A DNA stretch of 64,000 bases, taken from Carettochelys insculpta. Taxonomy: Eukaryota > Chordata > Testudines > Carettochelyidae. The position numbers and the translations under genes are program-made. The notes under the pieces are model-generated. The model ran no database searches and was not told the DNA's origin. It worked only from the letters and a program-made list of their open reading frames with translations. The stretch covers positions 319,175,501-319,239,500 of the forward strand of contig NC_134137.1 of NCBI RefSeq assembly GCF_033958435.1. Reading direction: 5' to 3'. This document shows positions 36,503 through 49,357 of the stretch, in pieces. How positions within the stretch are numbered: the stretch's first letter is position 1; each line of letters opens with the position of its first letter.

Positions 36503-37780
36503 ATTCCATCCTTGCCACTATGGGTGTAGAGGCCCTCTCCACCAATATTCCACGTGAAGATGGACTACAAGCTATCAGCAATACCATCCCTAATGTTACC
36601 AAAGCAAATCTGTTGGCTGACATATGTAACTTTGTTCTCAACCACAATTATTTCCAATTCGGGGACAATTTATATCTCCAGATTAGCAGCACTGCTATGG
36701 GCACTCGCATGGCCCCACAGCATGTTAACATTTTTTATGGCTGACTTAGAACAGCGACTCCTTAGCTCTCATCCCTGTTAGTCCCTCCTTTACTTATGCT
36801 ACATCAATGGCATCTTTATCATTTGGGCCCCTGGTAAAGAGACTCTGGAAGAATTCCACAGAAATTTTAACAACGTGTATTTCACCATCTATCTCAGCCT
36901 GGACTATTCAACACGAGAAATACACTACCTGGATACCACAGGACAAATTGCTGATGGCCACATTGACACTCCTCTCCACCGGAAACCCACTGACTGCTAC
37001 ACTTACCTACATGCCTCCAGCTTCCATCCAGCACACACCACATGATCCATCATGTATAGTCAAGCCCTTAGATACAATCACATCTGCTCTGATTCTACTG
37101 ACAGAGAACGAAAACTACAAGACCTCTACCAAGCATTCATAAAACTTAATTACCCACTGGGAGAAGTAAAAAACAAATTGACAGGGCCAGACAAGCATCC
37201 AGAAACCAGCTACTTCAAGATAGGCCCCAGGAGATCAATAACAGAACACCACTTGTCATCACAGATAGCCCTCAACTCAAACTCCTGCAATGCATCATTA
37301 AAAACCTACAACCTATTCTGGATCATGCTACATTCCAGAAGGCTCTAGGTGACAGTCCTGTCCTTTCCTATAGACAGCCTCCTAACCAAAGAGATTCTCA
37401 CCAGCAATCATAGGCTACACCACAGTAATACTAATCCTGGAACTTTTCCTTGCAACAAACCTCTCTGTCAATTTTGTCCAAATATAAATTCTGGGGATAC
37501 TGTTACTGAAGCTAATCATGTTAGTTACTAGATCAAAGGCACATTCTCGTGCACTTCCAGCAACATTATATATGCTATTATATACCAGCAATGCCCTGCC
37601 ACTATGTACATTGGACAGACTGGCAAAATCTTCGCCACAGAATAAATGGTCACAGAGCGGACATCAAGAAACTCTGTACGTGTAAGCTGGTCAGTGAACA
37701 TTTCGGTGCAGTGGGCCGTTCTGTTAACGACCTGAGAATTTGTGTCCTGGAAAAAAAGAAAAATTTAAAAACTGATTAGA
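36503..37780 (+). pseudogene. PLE reverse transcriptase / GIY-YIG endonuclease pseudogene
   Basis: The RT begins near LATMGVEALSTNIPREDG, the motif-A region, in which the expected aspartate of the TMD pattern is glycine. It continues FQFGDNLYLQISSTAMGTRM then MAPQHVNIF. The catalytic YIDD box reads YING, then IFIIW. After a frame change come HRKPTDCYTYLHASSFHP and, later, IIYAIIYQQCPATMYIGQTG, the GIY-YIG core that gives PLEs endonuclease activity. At least three frameshifts and an in-frame stop break it. The N-terminal RT part is missing. Not functional. Confidence 0.88.
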
Positions 37781-38155
37781 GCAAGAAATTTGTGAGTTGG
37801 AATTCATATTCAAATTCAACACATTAACACATGGTATGAATAGAGACATCAGTTACCTCACACAATAGAAGGACTGCTTCCCTTCCTTTGATGCTCATAA
37901 CTATCTCAGGCAGGACAATTAACATTCCAAAACCCCTCCTCTCCCCTTCTATGTATTTGATTTGTCAGTTTTTATTGCAATTTTTTGGGGGTCCTCCATA
38001 TTTATAGATGTCAGTCTGTATTGGAAATGAGATTGATCTAATGAAGTGGGTCCGTCCCACGAAAGCTCATCACCAAATAAATCATTTTGTTAGTCTTTAA
38101 AGTGCTTCATTTTTGCTGTTTTGTTTGTTGCAGTACAGATTAACATGGCTCTGTT
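37683..38155 (+). repeat. PLE right arm (3' terminal region)
   Basis: Contains the end of the endonuclease frame, a T-rich segment and the terminal block with CTAATGA-A-GTGGG-TCCGT-CCCAC-GAAA at 38038-38064. It ends attaacatggctctgtt, matching the outer edge of the small foldback repeats elsewhere in the window. Confidence 0.85.
38038..38074 (+). ncRNA. Hammerhead-ribozyme-like core in PLE right arm
   Basis: CTAATGA (consensus CTGANGA with one change), one extra A, a 5-bp hairpin GTGGG/CCCAC with loop TCCGT, then GAAA, then GCTC. GAT just before the core (38035-38037) can pair with ATC just after GCTC (38069-38071) as a minimal stem I. Hammerheads with a very short stem III are known from PLE terminal repeats. 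The changed core base and the extra A make present activity doubtful. Confidence 0.5.
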
Positions 38156-38168
38156 ACTATTTAAACCA

Positions 38169-41100
38169 TAGTCTCAGAAGAGCTATGTTCCTTGGATGGT
38201 ATTTCAAAGAAGGATGTCACCGTGGCAGTGTTTTTTCCCAAACCTGAAAGCTTTTCCTAATTTTGAGGTGCTAGTATCAGTCTAATTAGGTTACAAACCA
38301 TGGCAGTTCTCAGTTTTGGGAAAGTGGGAGGCTGTGAAATACTTTTTTGTACAAATGAGTCTTCAGATATCATGTGAGGAGAAAGAACTAATTTTTTTTG
38401 CCAGGCTCTTCAGTCAAGGTCTGCAGTTTAATAATATGTGCGTGCACAACATTATAAAGTCTCCGTGTAAGTGAATCAGTCAGAGAAGCATCTGCTTCAT
38501 GATCAGTGGGGAAAAAAGGTAATTAACAGGAGTTGACAGCTACGTATCCACTTCACAACCAATATTTGTGTGCATCACTTTCTTAGAGAGCCAAAAGCAA
38601 CACATGCTGAAACAAAGTCTGGTTTCATATCTGAAGTTTAGCAAGATTGGTTTGACTTATGAATTGAACTAGCCATTCAGGTGGTCATATGTATTCATTT
38701 TCAATACCATTTTCATTGCACCATTTCAGAGTTTTAGAAGGAATTAAGCAATGTAGCACATCTATACTGAGGTGATGTGGGACACTGATTACTGGTAGGA
38801 AAAGATCCAGAGGCTGAAAGTGAAGTATAATAAAGTTGAGTCAATCATTGTCTCTGGAGTTGACTGAATTATTTACTGTAGACAAGACATGGGTTTTCAG
38901 CACTTGTCAGGAGATTGAAGATGACCACACCAAGGTGCACCTACTTCAAAGGAGAGCGCCCTTTTGGAAATGTGGCTCCATCAAAGGAAGTAGTAAAAGT
39001 TGCAACCATCCCCCACCACACATTTAGAACTTGTATAATGCCAGTGAGTGTAAGCCTGGAGTGGGTGTATTGTGTCGTTGTTAATCACTGAAGCAGCAGG
39101 AAGTGCCAGAATTCAGTGTACATACAACTTCAGAGTCTTTGGTTTGCCCGCAAGAATATCCCTCATTTTCCAGTCAAGCATTTACTGAAGCCTTGCAGAG
39201 CAGGCAAACAATAAAGAAGCCTTTCTGTGGTTATGGACCCATACACTTCGTGTGAGCGTGTCTTGCTATTATCCAATATTAACAAAGTGCCTTCACTTTT
39301 ACCCATTTGAAACAATTAGTTTTTAACTGTAGGTTGTTTTCAGTTTTCTAATTTGTCAGACTATTTGTGCCTCCTTTGGGCCACTAGAGCAGTGCAATAA
39401 GAGGCAGCCTAGATAGGGCAGACAAACTTTTACATGTAAACAGACAGTCTAGTCAAGTCAGCAGCTGAACCATCCCAGTCATAACCCGAGAGCTAAATGT
39501 TACCAGCAAAAGAGATTAAAGAGCTTGGTTTATGAGCTCCTCAGCTGCCAGGTTCATTCTGTGTGGTCAGGAGTGTAATAATTAGGTCCTGGGGAAGGGA
39601 AAAGCTGGTGCCAATGTTAGCAGGCAGTGAAAGAATAAGCATCTCTGGCATTGTACTCTCTCTCTCCTGCTCTGACAGTGTCTACAGCCTGGTTAGCCAG
39701 AAAAGGAATAGCAGCAAGAACTATATTATGCTGTATGTGGTCAGAAGCTCAGTTGTACATGGTCAAAAGAGCTTTGTAATTTAAGTGTCTCTATTAAAAA
39801 TAATCAGTTGCTGTGTCCATTTTCTGCCCTCAGATGCGTGTGTGTGGCTTCCATACCTCAGTGGAAGCTATGAGGACATGTGTGAGGGCAGAATTTGGCT
39901 GTACGTGGGGACAGGACGGAGTGTGTGGTTGTAGTAATAAGGAGGAGAGAGAAATGTAAGACTGCCTCAAATGTTCTTTAGCTTCCCACTTCCAAATTGA
40001 ACCAAACATTCTTATTCTTGTATGGAATTTTGGAAATATTAGTCTCTCAGGAATGGCTTCGAAAATTGCAGCTCATCCAATATATATTGTGATTCCATTC
40101 TGACCAAATCTTTGCCCTAAGCTTGAACTGAACTAAGCCTGAACTTTTTCAGAAACTTTAACATACTTTGATACACTTAAAATAAGGAGAAGACAAGGAA
40201 AAAGAAGAAAAGAAAAGACCGAAGATTCTGATGTTGTCTTTGACAGGAAATAGCAACACCAAGATATCCCACAAAAGGCTATTCTTGCTGTATTACTGCC
40301 TTCAGCCAAAACCAAGAAGTACTGGATATCTTTCAAGAAATCCTGTTTGAGTTATTTCTAGTCTTACTTCCAGACCAGTGAGGCTTGGATAAGTACAAAA
40401 GTTTGAATACTTATCTGCTCCTTTTTCTCTTGGTCTCTCTCCACATACAGGAGAGCACAAAATAATCAGCAATTCTCTGATGTGGCATTTCCATCAGAAG
40501 GTATCTCTGATTGGTTCTCCACCCCTCCAGGTTAACCAATAGGAAGAAAAAGTTTACGAAGAACTGAGATTAGCTATGAATATGGCTCATGGCTTAACAC
40601 TTCTTAAAGGGCTCACGTCTAATAAAAACACACACAATTCCTTGCAAGCAACAAGGAATAACTTACAGAGATGTAAATATGCTATAAATAATCACAATAA
40701 AATTGAACAAAAACTGTTTTTGCTACCATAAATGCTGGTCTTTCCTCAACCTGTTCCCCCCAATGTTACATCTCTCTCTTTCTATCTTTTCTAAAATTAG
40801 ATTGTGACGTTTTTGGAGCAAAGATCATGGTTTTGTTTTGTAAATTAACTTTATGATGCTACAGGAAAGGATGATGGTGATGTTCTGGTCAATTTAGATG
40901 AGGATGAAGTCATAACTAGCTGACTTTAAAATGCATATTTTAGATAAGGGATGCATACATTTGTTTGTTTATTTTTATCCTAAGGGGACATTTGCTCTTT
41001 CTGATTTCCCTACCTCATTTTCCACAATGCTGGTCATGTTTGGCTTATGCCTGAGGCAGAAAAGTAGGTCACTTCATATTTTAACCAAATCATTTTGCTC

Positions 41101-41684
41101 ATCTCTAATAATCTTTAAACTAGACGTATTGGATAGATCTGGTTGGGAAATTTCCTTAAAATGAAAATGTGATGAAAAGCAGAAATGAACATTTGAAATC
41201 TTTTCATAATTTTCTGACCAGTACTAGTAGTGGGATTTTTATTAAATATCACTTTGAAGTTTGAAAAGTACTATGCATAATTATTTTTTCAACCTAGGTA
41301 ATTGATCAGTTGTCATTTCTTCCGAGATAAGTCATATCTCAGTCAAGAGTGGACTTTTTAGATACGATCTTTTTGGAGAAGTCTATATCATCATCTTTTC
41401 TGAGCAATCAGTTTTTATAAGCTTATCTCAAATCCCAATTCCTGCAGATTGTAGCTGTGCTTGGTTTAAGATAACAGTTGACAAACTATTTCTGTGATGC
41501 TTAGTGTGAGATTTCTTTATACTGCACAATTCATAGTTCAATATGCTATAAAATCTTGAGAGTTTTACCTGCAAACTTGTGGATGTTTAAATTAAATGAT
41601 TAGTATAAGAGTAATTAACTAAAGTTTGCTAATAGTCTTGAGTTTTTCACTTAAATGTAAGTCATGATTGTATAATCTACATAA
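38169..41684. other. Intergenic, nothing recognised
   Basis: AT-rich sequence without a recognisable gene or element. Confidence 0.5.
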
Positions 41685-42105
41685 AATGACCTACAAGGGA
41701 AGATTGAAAGAACTGGGTTTGCTTAGTCTGAGAAAGAAAAGGCTGAGAGGGGACATAGCTTTCTAGTACCTGAGAGGTTGTTACAAGGAGAAGGAAGAGA
41801 AAATATTCTCCTTAACCTCTGAGGATAGAACAAGAAGTAATGGGCTTAAATTGCAGTGGAGGAGGGGAACTGTTTAGACTGAACATTAGGAAAAACTTCC
41901 TGTCAGAGTGCTTCAGCACTGGAATAAATTGACTAGCAAGGTTGTGGAATCTCCATAATAGAAGATTTTGAAGAGCAGGTTAGACAAACACCTGCCAGGG
42001 ATGACCTAGATGCTGCTTCATCCTGCCATGAGTGCAGGGGGCTGGCCTTGGTGACCACTAAAAGTCCCTTCCAGTCTTACAGCTTGCCAAAATAATCATA
42101 GAATA
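41685..42105 (+). mobile_element. CR1 LINE 3' end, sense
   Basis: Reads GRLKELGLLSLRKKRLRGDI and the following C-terminal CR1 ORF2 segments with stops. It then has the CR1 3'UTR signature (gccttggtgaccactaaaagtcccttccag) and a degenerate tail (atcatagaataatg) of the ATTCTATGA type. 5'-truncated, as most CR1 copies are. Confidence 0.88.
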
Positions 42106-45100
42106 ATGAGGTAGGTAGGAGACGCCTATTAACACTGATATAGCTCCGTGGTCATGTTAGGAGCACATCTAAACTGCACACGCCCCAAAAAGTTATTCAA
42201 AACATTGAAATCCTGGAGCCATTGAAATCAATGGGAATCTTCACCTGTATTTTCATGTTCTAGAGTTCACCCTTTGTGACTGTGACATGAGCATCTACAT
42301 CAGTAGGTTAATTCACTGGTGTGCATTCAGTGAAAGTACCAGCAAAATATTTCAGATTTTTATCTGCACAGCTGAGGAAAAGGGATGTCCCAATTAGCAG
42401 TACAGCTAATAACAGTAGCTTTTATTTAAATGTTAGCTTGGTTTTACACTTAAAAATCCCAGTTTGAATACTAAATAAGAAATTTAACCTGAATTCTTTT
42501 TATAATGAGCTATGAGTGTAAAAGATACTTCTGATCCTCACTTACAAGTGACAAAAACTCAAGAAATATGATTTCACTTAGCAAGGATTTTAAAACACAT
42601 CAGAGCATTAGTATGGAATACATGCGTTCTAAAAATAGATAACAAGATCATGTGGCTGAATAAGATGCCTAAAGATGGAAATTTCAGTGTGCTTTGCTAC
42701 TCATTGGCATAATTTATATCATGGATAAATCAGAAAATTGAAATTGAGATAAGTAGAAAGATACAGTATAACAAAAGAATGAGACTCACTTAGAATAATA
42801 CTGCAAAGAAGCCATCAATAATATATTTGCAGAGACATCTTAGACTGCAGTATTCATATGGCTGTTGTAAAACAAACATGACCACATAAATGCAAGACTG
42901 ATTTGGAGAAGCAGTTTATACATGGCAATCTTGAGAGTATACCCTTTGATTATGGGCACAATCCTGCAATCTACGTTCTCAGTAGTAGGTTTTATTCAAG
43001 CTAGTAGTCCTATTGAATTCATGCAACTACCAAATCCTACTGGTTCTTCCTTTACAACATAGCTCAATTCCAGTCTTTTCTTCACTGCTCCTACTACAAA
43101 AAAGGCTTGTCCACTTTGTCATCTTTTGCTTGGCCAACTGCCACCAACTCTTTCCCAAGGGTCTTACTACATCATCCTGCTGAACTGACAATTTTATTTT
43201 AAAATAATTTTCTCTGGCGTGTCTGACCATGTTACTTCCTCCTTTGAGTTTTTTGTGGCATTCCTCTAGCCTTCTATATCAAGTTCAGACTTTGAACACA
43301 AACCTGCAAAACCCAGTACAATCCTATATTCTTTTATTGTTTGCTCAGGCACTTCATGCACATTTTATATCCTCCTACTCTGTTCATCTGCATTGGTTTT
43401 CCTTTTCACCACTTCTCATATTTCAATTCCCTCTTTTTCCTAATATAGCAAGCAACTGGTCTGTTAAAATGCATTTGAGACACCACCAAAAAGTGCATAA
43501 ATTAATATCATTGTGAGATCCAGCAGTTATCTGATGCCTATTGTGCCACAGTTCTACTGTTTCTCCGACTTAGGGCTTTATTCCTCAACTTTTATTTACT
43601 TATGGTCACAACAGTGATTCCATTGATTTCAGAGGATTATTAAAGTGTGTGAGTTAGAGAACCAGACATTTGAGGAGAAAAATGAGATGCTTTTTGGAAT
43701 GAGGACTGTTTTCTTCCACTAGTTCACGTAGTGCATGCTAACACTTGGTCTGTAAGAACAGTGTGCTAGAACCAGGTGAAATCGGGAAAGAAAGTGATTA
43801 TTTATGGTAACTCTGATTCACCTTGAAAGAATGTTATCTGACAATATAAGGAAAAACGTGAAAAGCAAAATTCTTATTTTGTCTTTTTCTGGGTAAAATT
43901 ATAAGCTAAACAGGGGTTCAGTCCTGCTTCCATTGATGAAGGTGGCACTTGAATGTAACAGGTGCAAAGATGGGCATGACCTCTTTAAAGAGAGATTGTA
44001 AAGAGGGTTCCATCAGGATGTTTAATATACTTAGCAGGCATATTTAATCTCATAAGAATTCTAGAAAAATTACTTTTTATATGAATGTTAACTGCCACAG
44101 GAAGTGTGATTAAAATAAGAGCCATGAGTGTGGAAAAAAATAGCAACTAGGGTGGTGGAAAACTCCCTTTTAATCGTTCTCCAAACTTGTAACTTTAAGA
44201 AGACTTTAAATAAAGGAAATTGGTAAGTTAAAAATGAGCAGCTATTAAGGCAGAGTGATGAAAAAAACAACGGGATTTTCTAAATCTTCTCAGAAAAAAA
44301 AATTAAAAAAAAGTCTAAAAAGGAAAGAATGTTTAGAATTAGAGCTGGGTCCAAGCAGTCCAGATCTGATCAGAATCTGGATCTAATGCTTGGATAGTTA
44401 TTTGTGTACAAGCTTTTCCCCTCTATGTAACCTTTTTGTGCATGTGAGTATGTGTGAGTGTAACTCATGGAATGGTCTAAAGCACACTGTTTGGGCAAAT
44501 TGTGATTTTTTTTTTAAACGACAGAATATTTTCCTTTACATCAACAGTAATACCTTATTGGATCGCTGTATCTCTGGTCTGTGTGATTTTTTTTTTTTTT
44601 TTTAACAATTGTTTTGGTGCTCAGGTAGGTCAGTACCAGTTTCAGAAATCAGAGAGAGAGGATTGTTTTTAAAATGTCCCAAGTAAAAATTCTGCATGCA
44701 TGTGATGTGAGATAATTTATCCATGTAATCTGAAGTAATCTCCAAGCGATGGGTTATAGTCAGTTTTTTCAAGGACAGCTAAATTTCTTCAAGAGGTTGA
44801 AGCCTCTAAGAGGACTCTTAATTACATTTTTCACTCCCTGCTGGGCGACTTGTCTGCTCATTCTGTCTTGTTTATGCCAAGTGCAAGGTAAGATGGGTGG
44901 CATTTGGAAATAACCAGTCAGACAGAGGAAGAGAGATGATTGAACAACGACCAGTGTTTTTCATCTAGGAGTTCAATGTGGCAAAGAACAAGAGAGCAAG
45001 AATAGCGGGACTTCTGTCTTTTCCTAATATTGTAAAGCAAAAATGACATGATCCCACATCATACATTTTATTATAAAATTCCTGGGTCTGCCTTTGAGCT

Positions 45101-45870
45101 ACAGTTAAACAATTTTCAATGAATTCTTACAAATAAGGGCTTGGATAATATTATGCAAATCAGAGCAGATTAACTTATTTCAGATAAAGTAGTTTTTGGA
45201 TCACTGTGATTCAGATAATCAAAGTTTAATCCTATGATAAACAGAAAGTCTACAGTGAGAACATTATCCCAGATTGATAGAAAAAGAAGACAAGAAGTTG
45301 CTAAAGACTTTTTGTATTGGTTTCTCAGCAAAAAGCACTTTGTGCATAACGTTGTTGAAAATCTGACAATCTCTCTGTACCTCCATTTCCCTTCTGTAAA
45401 ATGTGTGAAATAATCTTTCTTTGCTTTCACTTTTTTTATCTTGCCTGTTTATTGTAAGCTATTTAGAGTTAGGGATTTGTCTCTTCACATCTGATTGGAT
45501 GGTATTCTCTTTAACAGGGATGAAAGTGTTAATTTAGAACTTCCAGCTTATAATGTTAAAGCAATTATGAATATTAATAAACTATATTAGTCCATCTTTT
45601 GTATCTGCTACATATGGTTAGGACTTTAAATCTGCTCATGACGGAAGGATGCAGAAGCAGCATAAGACATTTTCAATGGCGAAAGAAGAAAATACATTAA
45701 ACTAATTACTGTGAGATGCTTTATTGTATATTATACAGATTATATACTAATTATATGGCATGTATCTGTTTTAATTTAGAGCAGGTTTCAGGTGACAACT
45801 GATAAAAGGGGAGAATGGTAAAAGGCCTCAGCCCTTCAGCTCTTCAGAGTTTCCTTAATTTTAATTTTGA
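42106..45870. other. Intergenic, nothing recognised
   Basis: No gene or confident repeat. T-runs at 44506-44515 and 44588-44603. Confidence 0.5.
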
Positions 45871-45879
45871 GTAGACTAG

Positions 45880-46096
45880 TCCCAGAGAGGTAGACATGCT
45901 ACTCTGTATCTTCACAAAACAAAAAAGCAGTCCAACACTTTAAAGACTAACAAAATAATTTATTAGGTGATGAGCTTTAATGGGACAGACCCACTTCTTC
46001 AGATATGGAAAATTCTGTCCTACGGAAGCTCATCACCTAGTAAATTCTATTGTTAATCTTTAAAGTGCTACAGGACTGCTGTTTTGTTTTTTTTGC
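45880..46096. repeat. PLE-derived foldback repeat
   Basis: Left arm agaggtagacatgctactct ... aaagactaacaaaataattt and right arm tagtaaattctattgttaat ... aaagtgctacaggactgct are inverted copies of each other, meeting near 46005. The left arm, inverted, carries CTGAAGA-A-GTGGG-TCTGT-CCCAT-TAAAGCTC. No clear target duplication. Confidence 0.78.
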
Positions 46097-47910
46097 CTTT
46101 TACTGTTAGGAACAGCATAAAACTTGCTCTTTGACTCTGTTTATGGCACTATAATTTATCTTTGCCAGCAAATGTCTTCCCCATAACAACTTTTTCTCAT
46201 GGCTTCATTCTCGCAAAAGTAATGGTAGCCAGGGGAAATGATTTACTTTGTATACATGGGTAACGTCAGAAAAATAGATTTCTGTTACAACAGCACTGTG
46301 ACACGCACAATGTGTTAATTTCACAGAATACTCCACCAACATAAAACAAATTCTTCTCAAGAGCCTGTTTGACTGGGAGAGTGACTTGGGCACTACATAT
46401 ATCAGAGCACAAGAATAATAACACTTTTGTGTACAGGTGCTACTTTTGTTTTTGCCAGTGGGTGCTTTTGAAGAGGGGGTGTGTGTGTGTGTGTTTAGAT
46501 AGTATCTCTGCCACTTTTGGTGGGAGGACATTTTGGGTAAGATCTGAAATATTCATTGATACGGTGGATATTGTGTCCAGTCCCTTGGGTTTGATAGTCT
46601 CTTTTATATGATGAACAAGATTTTCCATAATCCTCACTGTGTTTGCTGTGGATGCCTGGGAGGGAACCCAAGACTGAGTTGCTTTAAGGGAGCTCTGTTT
46701 TGGCTTCTGTATAACCAATATTTTGTTGCAGAAGCTGTTTAGCTTGCTGGTGCGGTAAACCCAAGTACTGGAATAACCACCAGTTTGGGGGATTCCCCCA
46801 CCCCCGTTCTTAACAGTTGGCCTTAAGTAAGCAATCCTAGTTTGCCCTCTTCTCCACTAGGAGCTCTGCAGGGGAGCCAACACCCCTGCAAGTTCCTGGG
46901 CAAGGTGTTTGAGGGTGGGGCCTTGGCTGGAAAGGACTAGGCTGAGGCTGTCCAGCCCTTAGTACCTCCCAGACTTCAGACACCCACCCTCCAGCCCTCA
47001 GAGCCCCCGCAGAGTGTGTGGTGCTGTCCTCTGGCAGTGATTTAAAGGGCCTGGCACTCGGACCACAACTGCCCTCTTTATACCACCTCTCCATTAGAGG
47101 CTTGAACTCCAGTCACACGTACTTTCCTGAATTGGGGCTTTGGTAGTTAAAGCTGTATTGCCTTTAGACTTATCAATTAGTCCACCAAATCCCTTACGGA
47201 AAGTATACGGGAGAGGGGAATTGGAAATCCCACAGCTTTTGTTCACCTGAAATGGCCTGAAGCTACATGTCTATATTCACCCTGTGAAAAGGGCCAATAG
47301 AAATGTATCTGAACCTCTTCAGCCTTTTCCACAGAAGCTTAAGTATCACAGAGAGCATCTATTATTGTTCCTTACTCCACGTGAAATGGACGCCAGCTAT
47401 GAATCTGTATTTTCTGTACTGTGTTTTCTTCATGGCTGAATTGGTTGTCCACTGGGATAAAATGATGCTTTGCGGGGTAAGGCTTTTGCAGATGCTCCAC
47501 ATGGGGTGAATTGCACTCTGATAAAATACAAATCTATATGTTGCAATGATGTAGTGTTAAAATGGCCTCAACTCTTCTGGCAGGATAAGGTAAAATGAGA
47601 AACTGAGAACAGTGAGAAACTTTAAGCTTTTTGAATAGGTGTTGTTGACAGCTTCTTGAGACAGGGCTGATTGCAAGTAGAGTATTTTTTCACTTGTTCT
47701 GCATGCAGATTAGCTTTGCTGATTCCGAAATACCTGATTTCAAATTACTATGCAGACAGAAAGGATGCATCAGATGATTTCCTGAGTCTGGCTACAATTT
47801 AGTGTATAATTTCTAGAGCAACAAGAAGCCATCTGGTTTGCTTTTAGGAGTGTAACCCTGCCAGTCAAGCACCAAGATGTGATCTGGAGTGGGAGTCATA
47901 CCTTGAGGCT
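46097..47910. other. Intergenic, with an unassigned GC-rich stretch
   Basis: Apart from the (GT)n tract, 46840-47095 is GC-rich and repeat-like, but I cannot assign a family. No gene seen. Confidence 0.45.
46474..46493. repeat. (GT)n microsatellite
   Basis: About ten GT dinucleotides in a row after a G-run. Confidence 0.8.
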
Positions 47911-47914
47911 TGAT

Positions 47915-48100
47915 CTAAATTACAGTGTTAGGTCAATATAAATGGCCTCATGTTGACGTAATTATGTCAGTGTACATACTGCCTCCTAGTTCCCACTGTT
48001 ACGAGTGTCCTACTCTGCTCACTCATTAACTCCACCTCCACGAGAGGCATATGTCTTATGTCAGCATCATTAGGGCAACATAGTGTCCATGTGGTCACTG
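47915..48100. repeat. Possible decayed MITE
   Basis: Includes gttaggtcaatataa, ttgacgtaattatgtcagtg and a purine/pyrimidine pattern like turtle MITEs with GTCGAC-type motifs. Only one end is visible. Confidence 0.3.
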
Positions 48101-48107
48101 CATGACT

Positions 48108-48470
48108 AGGTTGACCATCTCTCCCTATCCCAAATATGAGACAGGGAGATCTGAGGGGTGGAGACAGCTGCAGCTGCCAGGGACTCCTGCCCTGGCTGAC
48201 CTCTCCAGCTGCTCCAAGCCTTGGGGCACCAGGGAGGAGGTGGCAACTACCCCAGTGCTGCTCCTGGTTCCCCCGAGGTGCAGGGAGCCAGGAACTGGGC
48301 AGCAGTCACAGGGGTGGGCTCCTGACTCTCAACGCCTCGGGGAACCCGGAAGGAAACAGCAGCCGCTCCAGTGCTCCTCAGGGAGCTAGGAAGGAGGCAG
48401 CTGCTGCTCCAGTGCTCTTCTCAACTTCCCTAACATGCAGGGAACTGGGTGGCAGTCATGGTGTTACCTG
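48108..48470. repeat. GC-rich repeat with GTGACC-type end (copy 1)
   Basis: Opens GGTTGACCATCTCTCCCTAT and runs into a GC-rich core of ccagggactcctgccctggc-like blocks. The opening is the inverse of the end of the copy at 59.9 kb. The other end is not found. Confidence 0.4.
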
Positions 48471-49357
48471 CACAAATTCTTTATCCCTTCCACCTTCAGG
48501 GACACACACGCACCTTTACCCAACCCCTAGGGCTCACGGTGTGTATTCCCCACCACCAATCCCCCTTTCCCACTTCGTAGGGCTCAGGGTGTAATTCCCT
48601 GTGGGTGTGCAGGATCTGTGCCACTGAAAAAGCCTTGCACAGTAATAGCCTTATTTTCTGTTTATTTACAACTGTCATGCAAGCAGAATACATGCTAAGC
48701 ACACAGCATCCTGCTTACCAATCCTGATAAGGCAGGCAGGTAGGCAGACTTCCTCTGTGGGCACAGACAAAGTCACTCTGTGGATGCTGGTTGTTGCACC
48801 TCAGGGCCTAGCAGTGCAGGTCTTGGGGGGTGAGTCCTCCTTAAGGTGTTCCTTCTTCCCTTCCTGCCTTGCTTCTTCCCTTCCTTTCCTGTTTGATGTG
48901 CTTTCCTTCCTGCTTTTTCTTCCTTGGACCTCAGTTTAAGTAGTGAATCTTGAGTCTTGCTTAGCTATGCCTTGACCAATTATTTATTTTAGTATAATTT
49001 TACTAACCAATCATAACATACTTTAAGAGAATTACCTAACCAATCATGACCCGCCAGCTTAACTGATTTACATCTAGCAAAATTAATTATACAGCAGAGG
49101 GGAACAATTACAAATGAGACAGATTGTACAGAAAACAGTAGAAAAGTGAGAACAATCATCATAGAATGGTGATTCCACAATCTTAGCGACTGATAAGTCA
49201 TTGCTTGCCAAATGAAATGATATTCACTAAGTTTTTTCTTTTCCCATCTTGAGATATGTTTCTGTATCTGGTAACAGAGAGTGGCATTAGGATGTGGTTG
49301 TCATCTTAACAGCCCGATGTGACCCTGTTGTATTGAAATGTAGATGGAATGTGAGTA

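Larger units (their letters stand above)
36071..38155 (+). mobile_element. Penelope-like retroelement (PLE), 5'-truncated with inverted partial copy
   Basis: An exact 13-bp duplication (ACTATTTAAACCA, 36058-36070 and 38156-38168) frames the insertion. The body encodes decayed Penelope-type reverse transcriptase followed by a GIY-YIG endonuclease. The left 430 bp (36071-36502) are an inverted copy of the right end (37683-38155), including the end of the endonuclease ORF. This tail-inverted structure is known for PLEs. The left arm lacks about 30 outermost bases of the right arm. Confidence 0.9.

Noticed and set aside
48136..48594. Possible gene of 152 codons
   Set aside because: GC-rich repeat with overlapping open frames, no domain, and an end that matches other repeat copies.
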